Part shown: positions 34,515-45,329 of the stretch, in pieces
Numbering within the stretch: the first letter of the stretch is position 1
How the letters are laid out: every line of letters begins with the position of its first letter
Origin: DASRAA01 sp963814165
GTDB lineage: Bacteria > Acidobacteriota > Terriglobia > Terriglobales > Acidobacteriaceae
DNA: 64,000 bases
Direction: 5' to 3'
Assembly (NCBI GenBank): GCA_963814165.1
Contig: CAWFBW010000007.1
Coordinates: forward strand, 434,001-498,000
Position numbers and translations under genes: made by a program
The notes under the pieces: model-generated
Database searches by the model: none
The model's input: the letters and a program-made list of their open reading frames with translations, nothing else
Told to the model about the DNA's origin: nothing

Positions 34515-34535
34515 CTTGACAGTAAGTCACTCAGG
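34515..34535 (+). promoter_or_regulatory. HAIR-like HspR operator upstream of dnaK
   Basis: CTTGACA-N7-ACTCAGG matches the HspR-associated inverted repeat CTTGAGT-N7-ACTCAAG at 11 of 14 positions with exact spacing. It overlaps the -35 and spacer of the dnaK promoter. An hspR gene closes the same cluster (39434-39829), which supports negative autoregulated heat-shock control. Confidence 0.75.
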
Positions 34536-34544
34536 TTCTATAGT
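34516..34544 (+). promoter_or_regulatory. Sigma-70-type promoter of dnaK
   Basis: TTGACA (34516-34521), a 17-bp spacer, then TATAGT (34539-34544), about 85 bp before the dnaK start. The perfect -35 is embedded in the HAIR-like operator. Confidence 0.75.
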
Positions 34545-34629
34545 GAATCTGTTATAAGCCGATTGGTGTAATGCAAATATCTTTTATTCAGTAACTTAGC
34601 ACTAATCAAGATTCAGGAGGCGGGCAACA

Positions 34630-36545
<1,916 letters not shown>

Positions 36546-36549
<4 letters not shown>

Positions 36550-36566
36550 CTGGTGACTGGTAGCTG
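36546..36566. repeat. Period-7 degenerate array at the dnaK stop
   Basis: Three units GTAACTG, GTGACTG, GTAGCTG; the dnaK stop TAA is bases 2-4 of the first unit. Confidence 0.7.
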
Positions 36567-36580
36567 GAATGTTTGCGGAG

Positions 36581-36606
36581 GGGGCGCGATGAGCGCCCCT
36601 TGTCCG
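36581..36606 (+). terminator. GC hairpin after dnaK
   Basis: GGGGCGC and GCGCCCC form a 7-bp stem with a GATGA loop, followed by TTGTCC. Could partly terminate or process the dnaK transcript, leaving dnaJ at a lower level. Confidence 0.5.
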
Positions 36607-36668
36607 TTCGGGATTTGGTTCTGACTGTTTCAGATACGGGAAGTTTGGGCTAGAGGGTGAGGAGCAAA

Positions 36669-36854
36669 GTGCAATTCGAGTTGAATGGGCAGGCGTACCT
36701 GTTGAATTTCAATACGGACGAGCGGCGCTGGTATTTGCTGAGGCCCGCGAAGAGCGGGACGGTGGAGGCTATCGAGGTGCTCGACGACGAAGCAGCCACG
36801 CTGCACGACGGCATGGTGCGCATCGATGGCGACGGGTTGAAGAGCATCAACTAG
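36669..36854 (+). CDS. Small hypothetical protein in the heat-shock cluster
   Basis: 61 residues from GTG at 36669, with AGGAG five bases upstream; an earlier in-frame GTG exists at 36657. The sequence (QFELNGQAYLLNFNTDERRW, then HDGMVRIDGDGLKS) is a short beta-rich protein. No family is recognised. It is co-oriented between dnaK and dnaJ. Confidence 0.6.
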   Translation: MQFELNGQAYLLNFNTDERRWYLLRPAKSGTVEAIEVLDDEAATLHDGMVRIDGDGLKSIN

Positions 36855-36938
36855 GCGATATGCGGCGCTGTGCGCTCTGATAAAGTTGCAAGTGAATGCG
36901 GTCCCTCCTGTGCGGAGGGACTCGCTACGTAAAACCAA

Positions 36939-38161
36939 ATGGCGACTACGGATAAGAAGGACTATTACGCTGCGCTGGGGGTGAAGAAGAATGCCTCGGC
37001 GGAGGAGATCCGCAAGGCGTTCCGCAAGCTGGCGCGCAAGTACCACCCCGATGTGAATCCGGACAAGTCCGCGGAGGAGAAGTTCAAGACGATCTCCGAG
37101 GCCAACGAAGTGCTGAGCGATCCCAAGAAGCGAAAGATGTACGATCAGCTTGGGTTTTACTCGGACAACATCGATCCGGCGGCGGCCGAGGCGTATGCGC
37201 GCGGCGGCACGGGCCCGAGCGGATTGGAGGGTTTGGTGGCGGGTCGCGTCGCAGCGAGCATCAAGAGGTCCCCTTCGACTTCGGCGGGTTTGACTTCAGC
37301 GATATCGCCGAGGGCGCACGGCGCAGCGGTAGTGCAGGTGCCGGAAGTTTTCGCGACATCTTCTCCAATATGTTCGGCGGAGGCATGCGCCAGCAGGCGG
37401 CGCCGCAACAGGAGCCGGGCAGCGACCTCGAGTACCAAGTAAACGTCGGGTTCTGGCAGGCCATCAAGGGCGCGGAGATGCAGATCAGCGTGCCGCATTT
37501 GGAGAGTTGCGCACATTGCCATGGACGCGGGTACCAGGAGAGTCCGGGCGAGTGTCCGGAGTGCAAGGGCAAGGGGCAGGTCACGCAAAAGAGTGGCAGC
37601 ATGAAGTTCAACATGCCGTGCCCGCGCTGCGGTGGTTCGGGACAAAACCGCACTGTGTGCGAGGTGTGCCATGGCGAAGGCCGAGTAGAGCGCAGCGAGA
37701 ACATTCGCGTGCGCATCAAGCCCGGCACGCGCGATGGGCAGCGCATCCGTCTGGCCGGGCGCGGCAATGCCGGAACCATGGGCGCGCCGGCGGGCGATCT
37801 GTACATCATCGTGCGAACGGGCGAGCATCCCGTATTCAAGCGCGACGGCGATGATATCTATCTCACCGTGCCGGTGTCGGTGAGCGAGGCGGCGCTGGGC
37901 AGCAAGGTGGAGGTTCCGACCATTGACGGCCGCACACAGTTGAAGATTCCGCCAGGAACGCAGTCAGGCCAGAAGTTGCGCCTGCGCGAAAAAGGTGTGC
38001 CTTCGGCGGTGAAAGAAGGCGTGCGCGGCGACGAAATTGTCGAGGTCAAGGTGGTTGTGCCCAACCTGCGCGATGAGAAATCGAAGGAGATACTGCGCGA
38101 GCTGGCGAAGCTGAACCCGGAAGACCCACGGGACGAGCTGTGGGGAAAAGTCAGTAATTAG
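36939..38161 (+). CDS. dnaJ: Chaperone protein DnaJ (frameshifted)
   Basis: The J domain (DYYAALGVKKNASAEEIRKA, HPD at about 37-39) opens in one frame. The Gly/Phe linker, four CxxCxGxG zinc motifs (CAHCHGRG, CPECKGKG, CPRCGGSG, CEVCHGEG) and both C-terminal beta domains lie in another. The shift is at about 37225-37232, where one missing T in GGATTGGAGGG would restore a Gly/Phe-rich GFGGFGGGSRR. Without it the product would end at 37442 after the J domain. Sequencing error seems likeliest because both parts are otherwise intact. DnaJ stimulates DnaK ATPase and delivers clients. Confidence 0.93.
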
Positions 38162-38178
38162 CAATTAGTAATTAGCAG
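38151..38178. repeat. Period-7 degenerate array at the dnaJ stop
   Basis: Four units TCAGTAA, TTAGCAA, TTAGTAA, TTAGCAG; the dnaJ stop TAG (38159-38161) lies in the second unit. Confidence 0.8.
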
Positions 38179-38251
38179 CGAGACGTTGGGGGCCAGTACT
38201 AGGTTGCTGGTGATTTGCGGAATAATTGCTTGAACGGGATTGGCGAAACGG

Positions 38252-38821
38252 ATGCCCTCACTTTCGAAATACGCAAAGCTTGATTTGGTCCTTGAGACTG
38301 AGAGACTGCGGCTGCGGCGGTTTCGGCGCGAGGATGTGGATGCGGTGTTTTCCATCATCGGCGACGATGTGGCAATGCAGTATTATCCGCGAACGTTTGA
38401 CCGCGACGATGCCAGGCAGTGGGTGGACCGGAACTTGCTACGCTATGCGAAAGATGGCCATGGACTCTTCGCGGTCATGTTGAAGGGCAGTGACGAGGTA
38501 ATTGGCGATTGTGGCGTCATCCGGCAGGTGGTAGAGGGCGAGCCTCAGCTGGAGGTAGGCTACCATTTTCGCCGCGATCACTGGGGACGCGGCTACGCGA
38601 CCGAGGCGGCGCATGCGTGCGTGGGACTCGCATTTCAGAGCTTCGGCGTGGAAACAGTAATCTCGCTCATCCGGCCGGAAAACATTCCGTCGCGGCGGGT
38701 GGCCGAGCGCAACGGTATGAAAATGGAGCGGCAGGTGATGCATTACAACCTGCCGCACCTGGTATACGCGATGTCCCGCGAGGAGTATGAGAATCTCCGA
38801 GGACCTAAGTCAGTACCGTAA
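38252..38821 (+). CDS. GNAT-family N-acetyltransferase (RimJ/RimL type)
   Basis: 189 residues from Met at 38252. The pattern is that of the Acetyltransf_3 family: LETERLRLRRFRREDVDAVF, then the acetyl-CoA loop YHFRRDHWGRGYATEAAHAC (R/Q-x-x-G-x-G/A form) and NIPSRRVAERNGMKMERQ. These enzymes acetylate protein N-termini or small amines; the substrate here is unknown. It follows dnaJ in the same direction by about 90 bp. Confidence 0.93.
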   Translation: MPSLSKYAKLDLVLETERLRLRRFRREDVDAVFSIIGDDVAMQYYPRTFDRDDARQWVDRNLLRYAKDGHGLFAVMLKGSDEVIGDCGVIRQVVEGEPQLEVGYHFRRDHWGRGYATEAAHACVGLAFQSFGVETVISLIRPENIPSRRVAERNGMKMERQVMHYNLPHLVYAMSREEYENLRGPKSVP

Positions 38822-38876
38822 CTTAAGCGGACGCAGCGCCTGAGGCCGCAGCGAAATTTATCGTGGGCGAGTGGCT

Positions 38877-39404
38877 ATGGATGAAGCGCCTCAAAACGAA
38901 CGGGCCGGGAGCGCAGTCAGCCTGATAGCATCACTGCTGGTAGGCTTGGCGTTCTTTTCTCTGTGGTTCTGGCTGCTACCGGGATGGCTCGGCTTTCGAG
39001 TTGAGATTGCCGGTGCGGAACGGTGGCGCTGGCTGGCTGCAATACCCTCGGTCCTGGGGTTTGCCGTCGCCCTGCGTTGCGTGTGGGACTTCGGTTGGAC
39101 GGGACACGGAACGCCGGCGCCAGTAGCGCCACCGAAGCGGCTCGTGGTTACCGGGTTTTACCGGCACGTTCGCAATCCGATGTACGTGGGATTCGCGGCG
39201 GGTTGGATTGGATTGTGGGTGGTCTTCGGACACGCTGATCCAGTGGCAATCGGCATGGTTGCGTTGGTCGCCATGGGAGTTCACCTCTTCGTTGTCTTTT
39301 ACGAAGAACCGACGCTGCGAAAGAAGTTCGGCATTGAATACGAGACGTATTGCAGGAATGTGAACCGTTGGTTGCCACGTTGGAAGGCATGGAAACCAGA
39401 GTGA
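38877..39404 (+). CDS. Isoprenylcysteine carboxyl methyltransferase-like membrane protein
   Basis: About 175 residues from Met at 38877, or GTG at 38871. Four hydrophobic helices and the ICMT/PEMT-family signature: VVTGFYRHVRNPMYVGF, then FYEEPTLRKKFGIEYETYCR. In this family the RHxxxP and EE motifs bind S-adenosylmethionine. The bacterial substrates (lipids, quinones, isoprenoids) vary and are not predictable here. It lies between the GNAT gene and hspR. Confidence 0.9.
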   Translation: MDEAPQNERAGSAVSLIASLLVGLAFFSLWFWLLPGWLGFRVEIAGAERWRWLAAIPSVLGFAVALRCVWDFGWTGHGTPAPVAPPKRLVVTGFYRHVRNPMYVGFAAGWIGLWVVFGHADPVAIGMVALVAMGVHLFVVFYEEPTLRKKFGIEYETYCRNVNRWLPRWKAWKPE

Positions 39405-39433
39405 GCCGGGGCGTTTGAGGTCGGTCGAGAAAA

Positions 39434-39829
39434 ATGGCCAAGCGTAAAAAACAGGGCGCGTACATGATCAGCTCGGTCGCCGAGATGTACGGCATACATC
39501 CGCAGACTCTTCGCCTGTACGAGCGCGAGGGCCTGCTGAAGCCGTCGCGCACCGAGGGCAATACCCGCCTGTACACCGACGAAGACCTGGAGCGGCTGGA
39601 GATCATCCTGTCGCTGGCACGCGACCTGGGCGTGAACATCTCTGGAATCGCCATCATCCTGCAGTTGCGCGAGCGCATGGAAGAGATGCAGCGGCAGATG
39701 TCGGAGTTCGTCAGCTACGTGCGGACTGAAGTCATGACTCGCGCACACAATGCCGCCAACGATCCGACACGCGGAGCCATTGTGCCGGTGCAGCAGTCGA
39801 TTTTGATTAAACACGACAAAAAAAAATAA
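39434..39829 (+). CDS. hspR: HspR, MerR-family heat-shock repressor
   Basis: 131 residues. The N-terminal MerR winged helix reads YMISSVAEMYGIHPQTLRLY, then EREGLLKPSRTEGNTRLYTD, the HspR form of the family, followed by a coiled coil (LRERMEEMQRQMSEFVSYVR). HspR binds HAIR sites and represses dnaK operons with DnaK as co-repressor, as known in Streptomyces and Helicobacter. A HAIR-like site overlaps the dnaK promoter at 34515-34535. Last gene of the heat-shock cluster. Confidence 0.93.
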   Translation: MAKRKKQGAYMISSVAEMYGIHPQTLRLYEREGLLKPSRTEGNTRLYTDEDLERLEIILSLARDLGVNISGIAIILQLRERMEEMQRQMSEFVSYVRTEVMTRAHNAANDPTRGAIVPVQQSILIKHDKKK

Positions 39830-40265
39830 CCGAGAAGTACGGCACCGGTTTTGGCACAAAACTGACGATTCTCCGGCTGATGCGTGCACGCCACACGAAT
39901 TCCTGAAGTCCCATAGAAGGGGCGGCTTGCCTCTTTTCCGGCTCCAATGCCGCGCCCGGAGTGATAGTCGGCAGTTTCGCGCGGACGGACGCCGTTATCG
40001 TCCGCTTTGCGTCTGTCGCCGCACGGATCATAGCTTCAAAAATGACTTGAGATTCCGAACCTTTCGCGCAATCTTTTCGTAATTTCAATAGATTTCCAAA
40101 ACGCAAGTCGTGCGTCCAACGTGCGTCGATACAAGCCGATGGGCAACAACTAACCAGACAGTCGGGGTGTTAATACCGGAAACGATGAGCTGTCAGCAGG
40201 GACCAATCTCGGGGTGTTGTCGTTTCCTCTTGATCGTCAACTAGCAAACTTTGGCGGGTAATAAT
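39830..40265. other. Intergenic stretch after hspR
   Basis: 436 bp without a convincing gene. One hairpin, GCGGACG (39981-39987) with CGTCCGC (39999-40005), may be a terminator or an operator. No other structure was recognised. Confidence 0.4.
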
Positions 40266-42326
40266 GTGAAGGCAACACAAAGACAACGTGTCCCTGAGCC
40301 GGTGAGGCCGAAGCTGGCTCTGGTGGAAAACGGGCCCCGGCGCGCGCCTCGCGGGCAAGTCATGTCTGCGGTTTTCGTCTTGATCCTGCTGGCTGTGTTG
40401 CCCTACCTGAACAGCCTGCGCAACGGCTTTGTTTGGGATGACCACCAGCAGATCGTCATGAATCCGGACCTGAGGCCGGGCGCCGAGTGGAGCAACCTGT
40501 TCTCAACCGGCGTATGGAGTCGTCTCCATCAAGGAGCCCCAGGCAGCAACACGTACTATCGCCCGCTGCAGATGGCAACCTACCGGCTGGTAATTGGCAC
40601 GGCGGGCCTCAGTCCATTTGCGCTTCACGCTCTGAGCGTGACTTTCGCTGTGGCTTCGGTACTGCTGGCATTTGGGTTGTTCTGGAATATCACAGGAAGC
40701 CGCAATCTAGCGTTCGCTGCGGCTGCATTATTTGCAGTCCATCCGATTCATACCGAGGCGGTGGACTGGATATCGGCATTACCTGACATTGGCTGCACGA
40801 TTTTCGTGTTGGCCGGAATGCTGTTCTTTGTTTTTGTCTATAGTGGGGCGAAGCTTTCTCAAGCGGTCACCGCACGGAACATGCGCTGGCTCAGCTGGGG
40901 GATTTCGCTCGCTTGCTTTGTCCTCGCGTTGCTGTGGAAGGAAACGGCCGCGGTTGTTCCGCTGCTGATTGGCGTATACGTTCTGTTGATGCCGCCCGAC
41001 GATAGCGGCCATCGCATCAAAGCGGCGGCGCAGCTGTCGCTGCCCTACTGGATCGTCCTCGGCGGGTACCTGTTCGTGCGCATGCAGTTTCTGGGGACGA
41101 TCGCGGCGGCGCAGCTAAATTGGCAACTGTCGCCATTGCAGCTCGCGCTCACCCTGCCCTTCCTGATGGCGAAGTATTGGTGGAAGTTGATTGCTCCCTT
41201 CGGGTTAAACGCCTATCACTTCGTCGCGCCGGTGACGTCGGCGTTGCAGCCCCGCGCGGCGGCGGCTGTGTTGTTCTTAGCGCTCACTGTCGCATTTTTC
41301 GTTTACGCGCGCCGTCGAATACCGCTTGCTGCGTTCAGTGCTGCATGGGTGTTGATCACGTTGTTGCCGGTGATGGACATTTACGCAGTGGGGAGAAACG
41401 TGTTTTCCGAACGGTATCTATACCTGCCGTCGGTGGGATATTGCCTGCTGGTCGCCTTACTCGTAGCCAAGGCTTTGCAGCGGATTCCCATAAAATTGCG
41501 GGACATTGTGGGAGCGGCGTGCTTGATCGTGGTGGTATCCGTTTTCGTTGGAACCATCGTGGCACGCAATCCGGACTGGCAAGACAACGCCACGTTATTT
41601 AGACAAACGCTGGAGTTGTCGCCGCAAGCGCCGTTTGTAAACGCAATAGTGGCAGCGGCCGCGAGCGATCAGGACGCAGGTTCGAGCGAAGCTGAGGAAT
41701 ATTACCTGAAGGCTGCTGAGTATGCTGCTGATCAAGTTCCTGCCGATCGGATGTGTCTTTCGATTGCCAACAAGGGACTGGCATCGATTTACAGCGAGCG
41801 TAACGAATACGACCAAGCGCTGGTGGTGCTGGCAAAAGCGCGCGAAGCTTGGCCGGAAGATCCTGAGCTTGACGGCGAACAGGGATTAATACTGACCAAA
41901 GCCGGCCGTTGGGACGACGCGGCGGTATATCTCAAGAGAGCGGAGGCAGTGTCAGGCGGAAACGCGAATGTTTTGAATGCGCTTGGACTATACGAGCAGC
42001 AACGCAATCACAATCAAGAGTCGGCGGTGAAGTATTTTCAGCAGGCGCTCGCGATTCACACTGCGCAAGACATGTTCGCCGCATCGCTTCAAAATAATTT
42101 GGGGACCGCCTATGGCGAGCAGGGCCGCTACGGCGACGCGATTGAGCAATTCAAGTCCGCGATCGCGATTGCGCCGGACGATCCGGAATTTCGTATGAAC
42201 CTGGCCACGGCCCTCGCGGCCAGCGGACAAAATGACGCGGCGCGCGCTGAACTGACGGGCTTGCTGGCAAGGAACCCCGGCTATGCTCCCGCGCGGGAGT
42301 TGATGTCGCAACTGAGCCGGCGCTGA
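40266..42326 (+). CDS. TMTC-like membrane glycosyltransferase with TPR repeats
   Basis: About 686 residues from GTG at 40266. The N-terminal two thirds have about 10-11 membrane helices with an early DD motif in GFVWDDHQQIV, an HPIHTEAVDW loop and SERYLYLPSVGYCLL, as in GT-C enzymes and the animal TMTC O-mannosyltransferases. The C-terminal 230 residues are TPR helices (EYDQALVVLAKAREAWPEDP, QGRYGDAIEQFKSAIAIAPD). Such proteins transfer sugars from a polyprenyl carrier to proteins; the acceptor is unknown. It stands alone on the plus strand. Confidence 0.85.
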   Translation: MKATQRQRVPEPVRPKLALVENGPRRAPRGQVMSAVFVLILLAVLPYLNSLRNGFVWDDHQQIVMNPDLRPGAEWSNLFSTGVWSRLHQGAPGSNTYYRPLQMATYRLVIGTAGLSPFALHALSVTFAVASVLLAFGLFWNITGSRNLAFAAAALFAVHPIHTEAVDWISALPDIGCTIFVLAGMLFFVFVYSGAKLSQAVTARNMRWLSWGISLACFVLALLWKETAAVVPLLIGVYVLLMPPDDSGHRIKAAAQLSLPYWIVLGGYLFVRMQFLGTIAAAQLNWQLSPLQLALTLPFLMAKYWWKLIAPFGLNAYHFVAPVTSALQPRAAAAVLFLALTVAFFVYARRRIPLAAFSAAWVLITLLPVMDIYAVGRNVFSERYLYLPSVGYCLLVALLVAKALQRIPIKLRDIVGAACLIVVVSVFVGTIVARNPDWQDNATLFRQTLELSPQAPFVNAIVAAAASDQDAGSSEAEEYYLKAAEYAADQVPADRMCLSIANKGLASIYSERNEYDQALVVLAKAREAWPEDPELDGEQGLILTKAGRWDDAAVYLKRAEAVSGGNANVLNALGLYEQQRNHNQESAVKYFQQALAIHTAQDMFAASLQNNLGTAYGEQGRYGDAIEQFKSAIAIAPDDPEFRMNLATALAASGQNDAARAELTGLLARNPGYAPARELMSQLSRR

Positions 42327-42463
42327 AACGACCCACCACGGTGCCTTGGTTGCAGTCCCAGCTACCTCGAGTCAAATTCTGGTTCTCGAAATACGGCGGA
42401 ATATGTGACAATCGGCGAACGTGAGTTCGAGCTGTTTCATCCAAACTGACAAGGCGGGTTTTG

Positions 42464-42814
42464 ATGTCCGACAATGTGGTAGGTAGAGGTTTAGAGCTTT
42501 ATGTTGTACTCAACGGAGACATGCCCACGGTAAAGTGCAGCGGTCGCGTCGTGGCGGGCGTGAACGACCAACTGTACCGCGAGGTAAGCGCGCTGATTCC
42601 GAACTCGAAGCGTATTGTGCTCGACTTCACCGACGTCACTCACATGGACAGCATGGGGCTGGGCACGCTGGTGCGGCTGTACGTCTCGGCGAAGTCGGCG
42701 GGGGCGGTGATCGAGTTGATGAACCCCGGCAAATCGATCCGTCACCTACTCGGCATCACGCACATGATGCAGGTGTTCCAGACGGTGGGCGAGAACGGTA
42801 TTCGGATGGGGTGA
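42464..42814 (+). CDS. STAS-domain anti-sigma factor antagonist-like protein
   Basis: 116 residues. A single STAS domain with KRIVLDFTDVTHMDSMGLGT; the Ser in DSMGLG occupies the site phosphorylated in SpoIIAA/RsbV. These proteins release sigma factors or feed signalling switches when dephosphorylated. No cognate kinase or phosphatase gene is adjacent. It is convergent with the GT39-like gene. Confidence 0.92.
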   Translation: MSDNVVGRGLELYVVLNGDMPTVKCSGRVVAGVNDQLYREVSALIPNSKRIVLDFTDVTHMDSMGLGTLVRLYVSAKSAGAVIELMNPGKSIRHLLGITHMMQVFQTVGENGIRMG

Positions 42815-42867
42815 AGTGGCAGGGGGTAGCGGCCCGTTCCGCCTTCGGAGCTGTGCGCACAGTTCCG

Positions 42868-44574
42868 TTACTTGATGTCGTACAGGAACATCGAGCGGTC
42901 TAGCATCTCGCCAGGCTTGTGTTGCAACAACCACCGATAGCTATTGGGATCGGGCAGCACCTGTCCGGAGAGCGCACTGGCGCCGATAACAATCTTTCCC
43001 GTTACGCGCTCTTCTGGAGCTAGTGGCTCGGCGCGCACGCCATAGAGCGCGGGATTCACCGATCCGAAATAGGCCAGCCGCAACGATTCGCCCGGATGCT
43101 TGAGTTCGTAATCCCGCAGTGCGATGAGGCCTTGTCCCCAGTCGAGATTGCTGTCAGTGAGGTAGTACCAACTTTTCTGCGGACGCACGAGGACGTTGAA
43201 GTAAGTAAGATAGTCGGGCGCTACGCGCAGTGCGTCGGCAGCATTGAGCCCGAGCACGAGCAACAGCGCCACGATGTTAAGGTTAACGGCCTTCATCCCC
43301 CACCATGTAGGGACTTCAAACGCGATCCTTGTTTTCAGAGCAACCACATGCTCCCAGATTGAGCCAGCGACGAGAATCGCGAAGGGATACAGCGGCAAGA
43401 TGTGACGCTCGCCGATGTCGAAGTGCGATCGCAGCGCGAATAGAAGGAAAAGCAGCGCGAACGCGCACATCACCAGCAAGTCGCCTGGCGCACGGCAAAC
43501 TCGGCGAATCCCAAGCAGCAACGAGGCCAACAAAAGAGCCAGCAGAACCGTCGGCCACTTTAGGATAATCGCCGCGGGATAGTAGAGTCCGATCCCGCCG
43601 GTTGGGTAGATCTTGCCGAAGAACCACGCCGGACGCCCATGTTTGTTGCTGAAGGCGACCTCGCGCAGGCCTTCGAAATACTCTCCGGCGGGCACTGTGA
43701 GGTTGACGTGCAGTTGGGATTTAGTGGGCCAAGTCTTCAGGCCGCGGTTGGGAAATGTCGCTACCGCCTTGCCATCGCCCACCGTGAAATGCGAGACGTG
43801 GAAGAAATAGCCGGACCACAGCACAACGAGCGCCAGCACTAGCGCGGCCAGTGTGGGCTTCCAGTTCCACTGCAACGGGTGCCAGTTCCATCCTTCGGGC
43901 CTCAGTACCAGCATCAGCAGAAGCGCCAGCAGCACCAGCGGAGGCGCGTAAAACTTGGCCAGCAGTAGTCCGCCGAGGGCAATTCCCATGACCGCAGTCT
44001 GAAACCAGCTTGGCTTGTTTCGCCAGCGCACCAGCTGGAAAGCAACCAGAAAAATAAAAAGCGTACCGATGCCGTCGGTGGTGGCGACCGAGTAATTCGC
44101 GATCAGGGACGGCGTGAACACAAACAGCGTGAGCGCAACGTTGGCGGCTCCTTCAGAGAACAGGCGGCGTGCGGCTGCCCAGATCGCGAGGCCCAGGAAG
44201 ATGCCGAGCAGTGTGTTCATGGGGCGAGTACGCGCGGCCATCTCCTCCGGACCCGGCTTCATGGAGTCGATTCGGTAACCGTTGGGCATCTGTCGCCAAA
44301 TGAAATTGCTGTCCAGTTCCCTGATTGGCAGCGTGAGCCAGAGACGGCCTAGTGGCGGGTGGTCATTCCAGTACTCAAAGCGGCCGTGCCGCCAGGCGTC
44401 AACGCCAGCAATGATGTGCGCGGGTTCGTCGTAGGTCATCGACTGCGTGTTGATGAACCAGAACGACTGCATGGCGAAGATCGCCAGCAACACGAACGGA
44501 ATCGCGTTGCGCGCACGAAGTTTACGCTTTCGGGCAAGCAATGACGGCGGCTTCAGTGAGGAGGTCTTTTTCAC
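42868..44574 (-). CDS. GT39/ArnT-like membrane glycosyltransferase
   Basis: 568 residues with about 11 membrane helices. The first periplasmic loop carries MTYDEPAHIIAG and NDHPPLGRLWLTLP, the acidic and His-Pro-Pro pattern of the PMT/GT39 family, and WYYLTDSNLDWGQGLIALRD is a conserved late stretch in such bacterial proteins. It uses polyprenyl-linked sugars to modify lipids or proteins. The substrate is unknown. Convergent with the STAS gene, and 51 bp downstream of the TPR lipoprotein-like gene on the same strand. Confidence 0.9.
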   Translation of the reverse strand: MKKTSSLKPPSLLARKRKLRARNAIPFVLLAIFAMQSFWFINTQSMTYDEPAHIIAGVDAWRHGRFEYWNDHPPLGRLWLTLPIRELDSNFIWRQMPNGYRIDSMKPGPEEMAARTRPMNTLLGIFLGLAIWAAARRLFSEGAANVALTLFVFTPSLIANYSVATTDGIGTLFIFLVAFQLVRWRNKPSWFQTAVMGIALGGLLLAKFYAPPLVLLALLLMLVLRPEGWNWHPLQWNWKPTLAALVLALVVLWSGYFFHVSHFTVGDGKAVATFPNRGLKTWPTKSQLHVNLTVPAGEYFEGLREVAFSNKHGRPAWFFGKIYPTGGIGLYYPAAIILKWPTVLLALLLASLLLGIRRVCRAPGDLLVMCAFALLFLLFALRSHFDIGERHILPLYPFAILVAGSIWEHVVALKTRIAFEVPTWWGMKAVNLNIVALLLVLGLNAADALRVAPDYLTYFNVLVRPQKSWYYLTDSNLDWGQGLIALRDYELKHPGESLRLAYFGSVNPALYGVRAEPLAPEERVTGKIVIGASALSGQVLPDPNSYRWLLQHKPGEMLDRSMFLYDIK

Positions 44575-44624
44575 GCGCAGAGTTCACGATATAGGAGTGC
44601 GCGGGTGCGGCTCAACTCGGAGTG

Positions 44625-45218
44625 CTAACTCGGACCGGGCGCGGACTGTGCAGAAGCGGCTCCAGCCTTGGACTTCAGGCGTTCAACCCCCTGTCGCGCC
44701 TTGGCGGCGAAGGAGCCTTCGGGAAGAATCTTTAGGTAGGCCTGGTAGTTCGCGAGCGCGTCGTTGTAGTTGCCTGCCTTCTCCTGCACGACGCCGAGTT
44801 TGTAAGTGGCCTCGGCATCGCGCGGCTTCCACTCCAGTGCTTCCTCGTAGCGGCTGATGGCAGCCCGGTAATTTCCCTGCTTGAAGTAATAGTCACCGAC
44901 CTCGATACACTTGGTCGACTTGTGCGGATCGTACGGATGAAACTCGCCAAGTTCTTCGTCGGTTGCGCCGGGATGTTTTTCATCGCCCTTGGGCGGCGAG
45001 ACGTCAATTTCCGTTTGCTTGCTCGAACTCTCGTCGGGAGAAATCTGATCGGAGCGCGGAGGGGCCTTGCGATTGTCCTTGGGCTTGGGGGCGGAGTTGT
45101 CAACCGGCATGCGCTGCACGGGAACTGGGCCTTCCTGGTCATGACTTTGGGCCAGCGCGACGCCAGTTAGCCCAAGCAGCAGAACCGCTAGCATTAAAAT
45201 CCATTTCCGCACACCCAT
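44625..45218 (-). CDS. Exported TPR-repeat protein
   Basis: 197 residues from Met at 45218. Signal peptide KWILMLAVLLLGLTGVALAQ, a charged Pro/Lys/Ser-rich region, then about three TPR helices (STKCIEVGDYYFKQGNYRAA, ISRYEEALEWKPRDAEATYK, KLGVVQEKAGNYNDALANYQ). Probably periplasmic and involved in protein contacts. Same strand as, and upstream of, the GT39-like gene. Confidence 0.85.
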   Translation of the reverse strand: MGVRKWILMLAVLLLGLTGVALAQSHDQEGPVPVQRMPVDNSAPKPKDNRKAPPRSDQISPDESSSKQTEIDVSPPKGDEKHPGATDEELGEFHPYDPHKSTKCIEVGDYYFKQGNYRAAISRYEEALEWKPRDAEATYKLGVVQEKAGNYNDALANYQAYLKILPEGSFAAKARQGVERLKSKAGAASAQSAPGPS

Positions 45219-45271
45219 ATTGTAGTGGAACCCGGCCGGCAAACGAATGACTCGGAAATGCCGGCGCACGA

Positions 45272-45307
45272 AAAAGCCCCACCCGGGCAAGAGCCAGGAT
45301 GGGGCTA
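45272..45307 (-). terminator. Intrinsic terminator of the sedolisin operon
   Basis: On the minus strand AGCCCCATCCTGGC and GCCCGGGTGGGGCT form a stem followed by TTTTT, about 25 bp past the sedolisin stop. Confidence 0.8.
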
Positions 45308-45329
45308 GAACAGTGTTGCAAACAGTACT

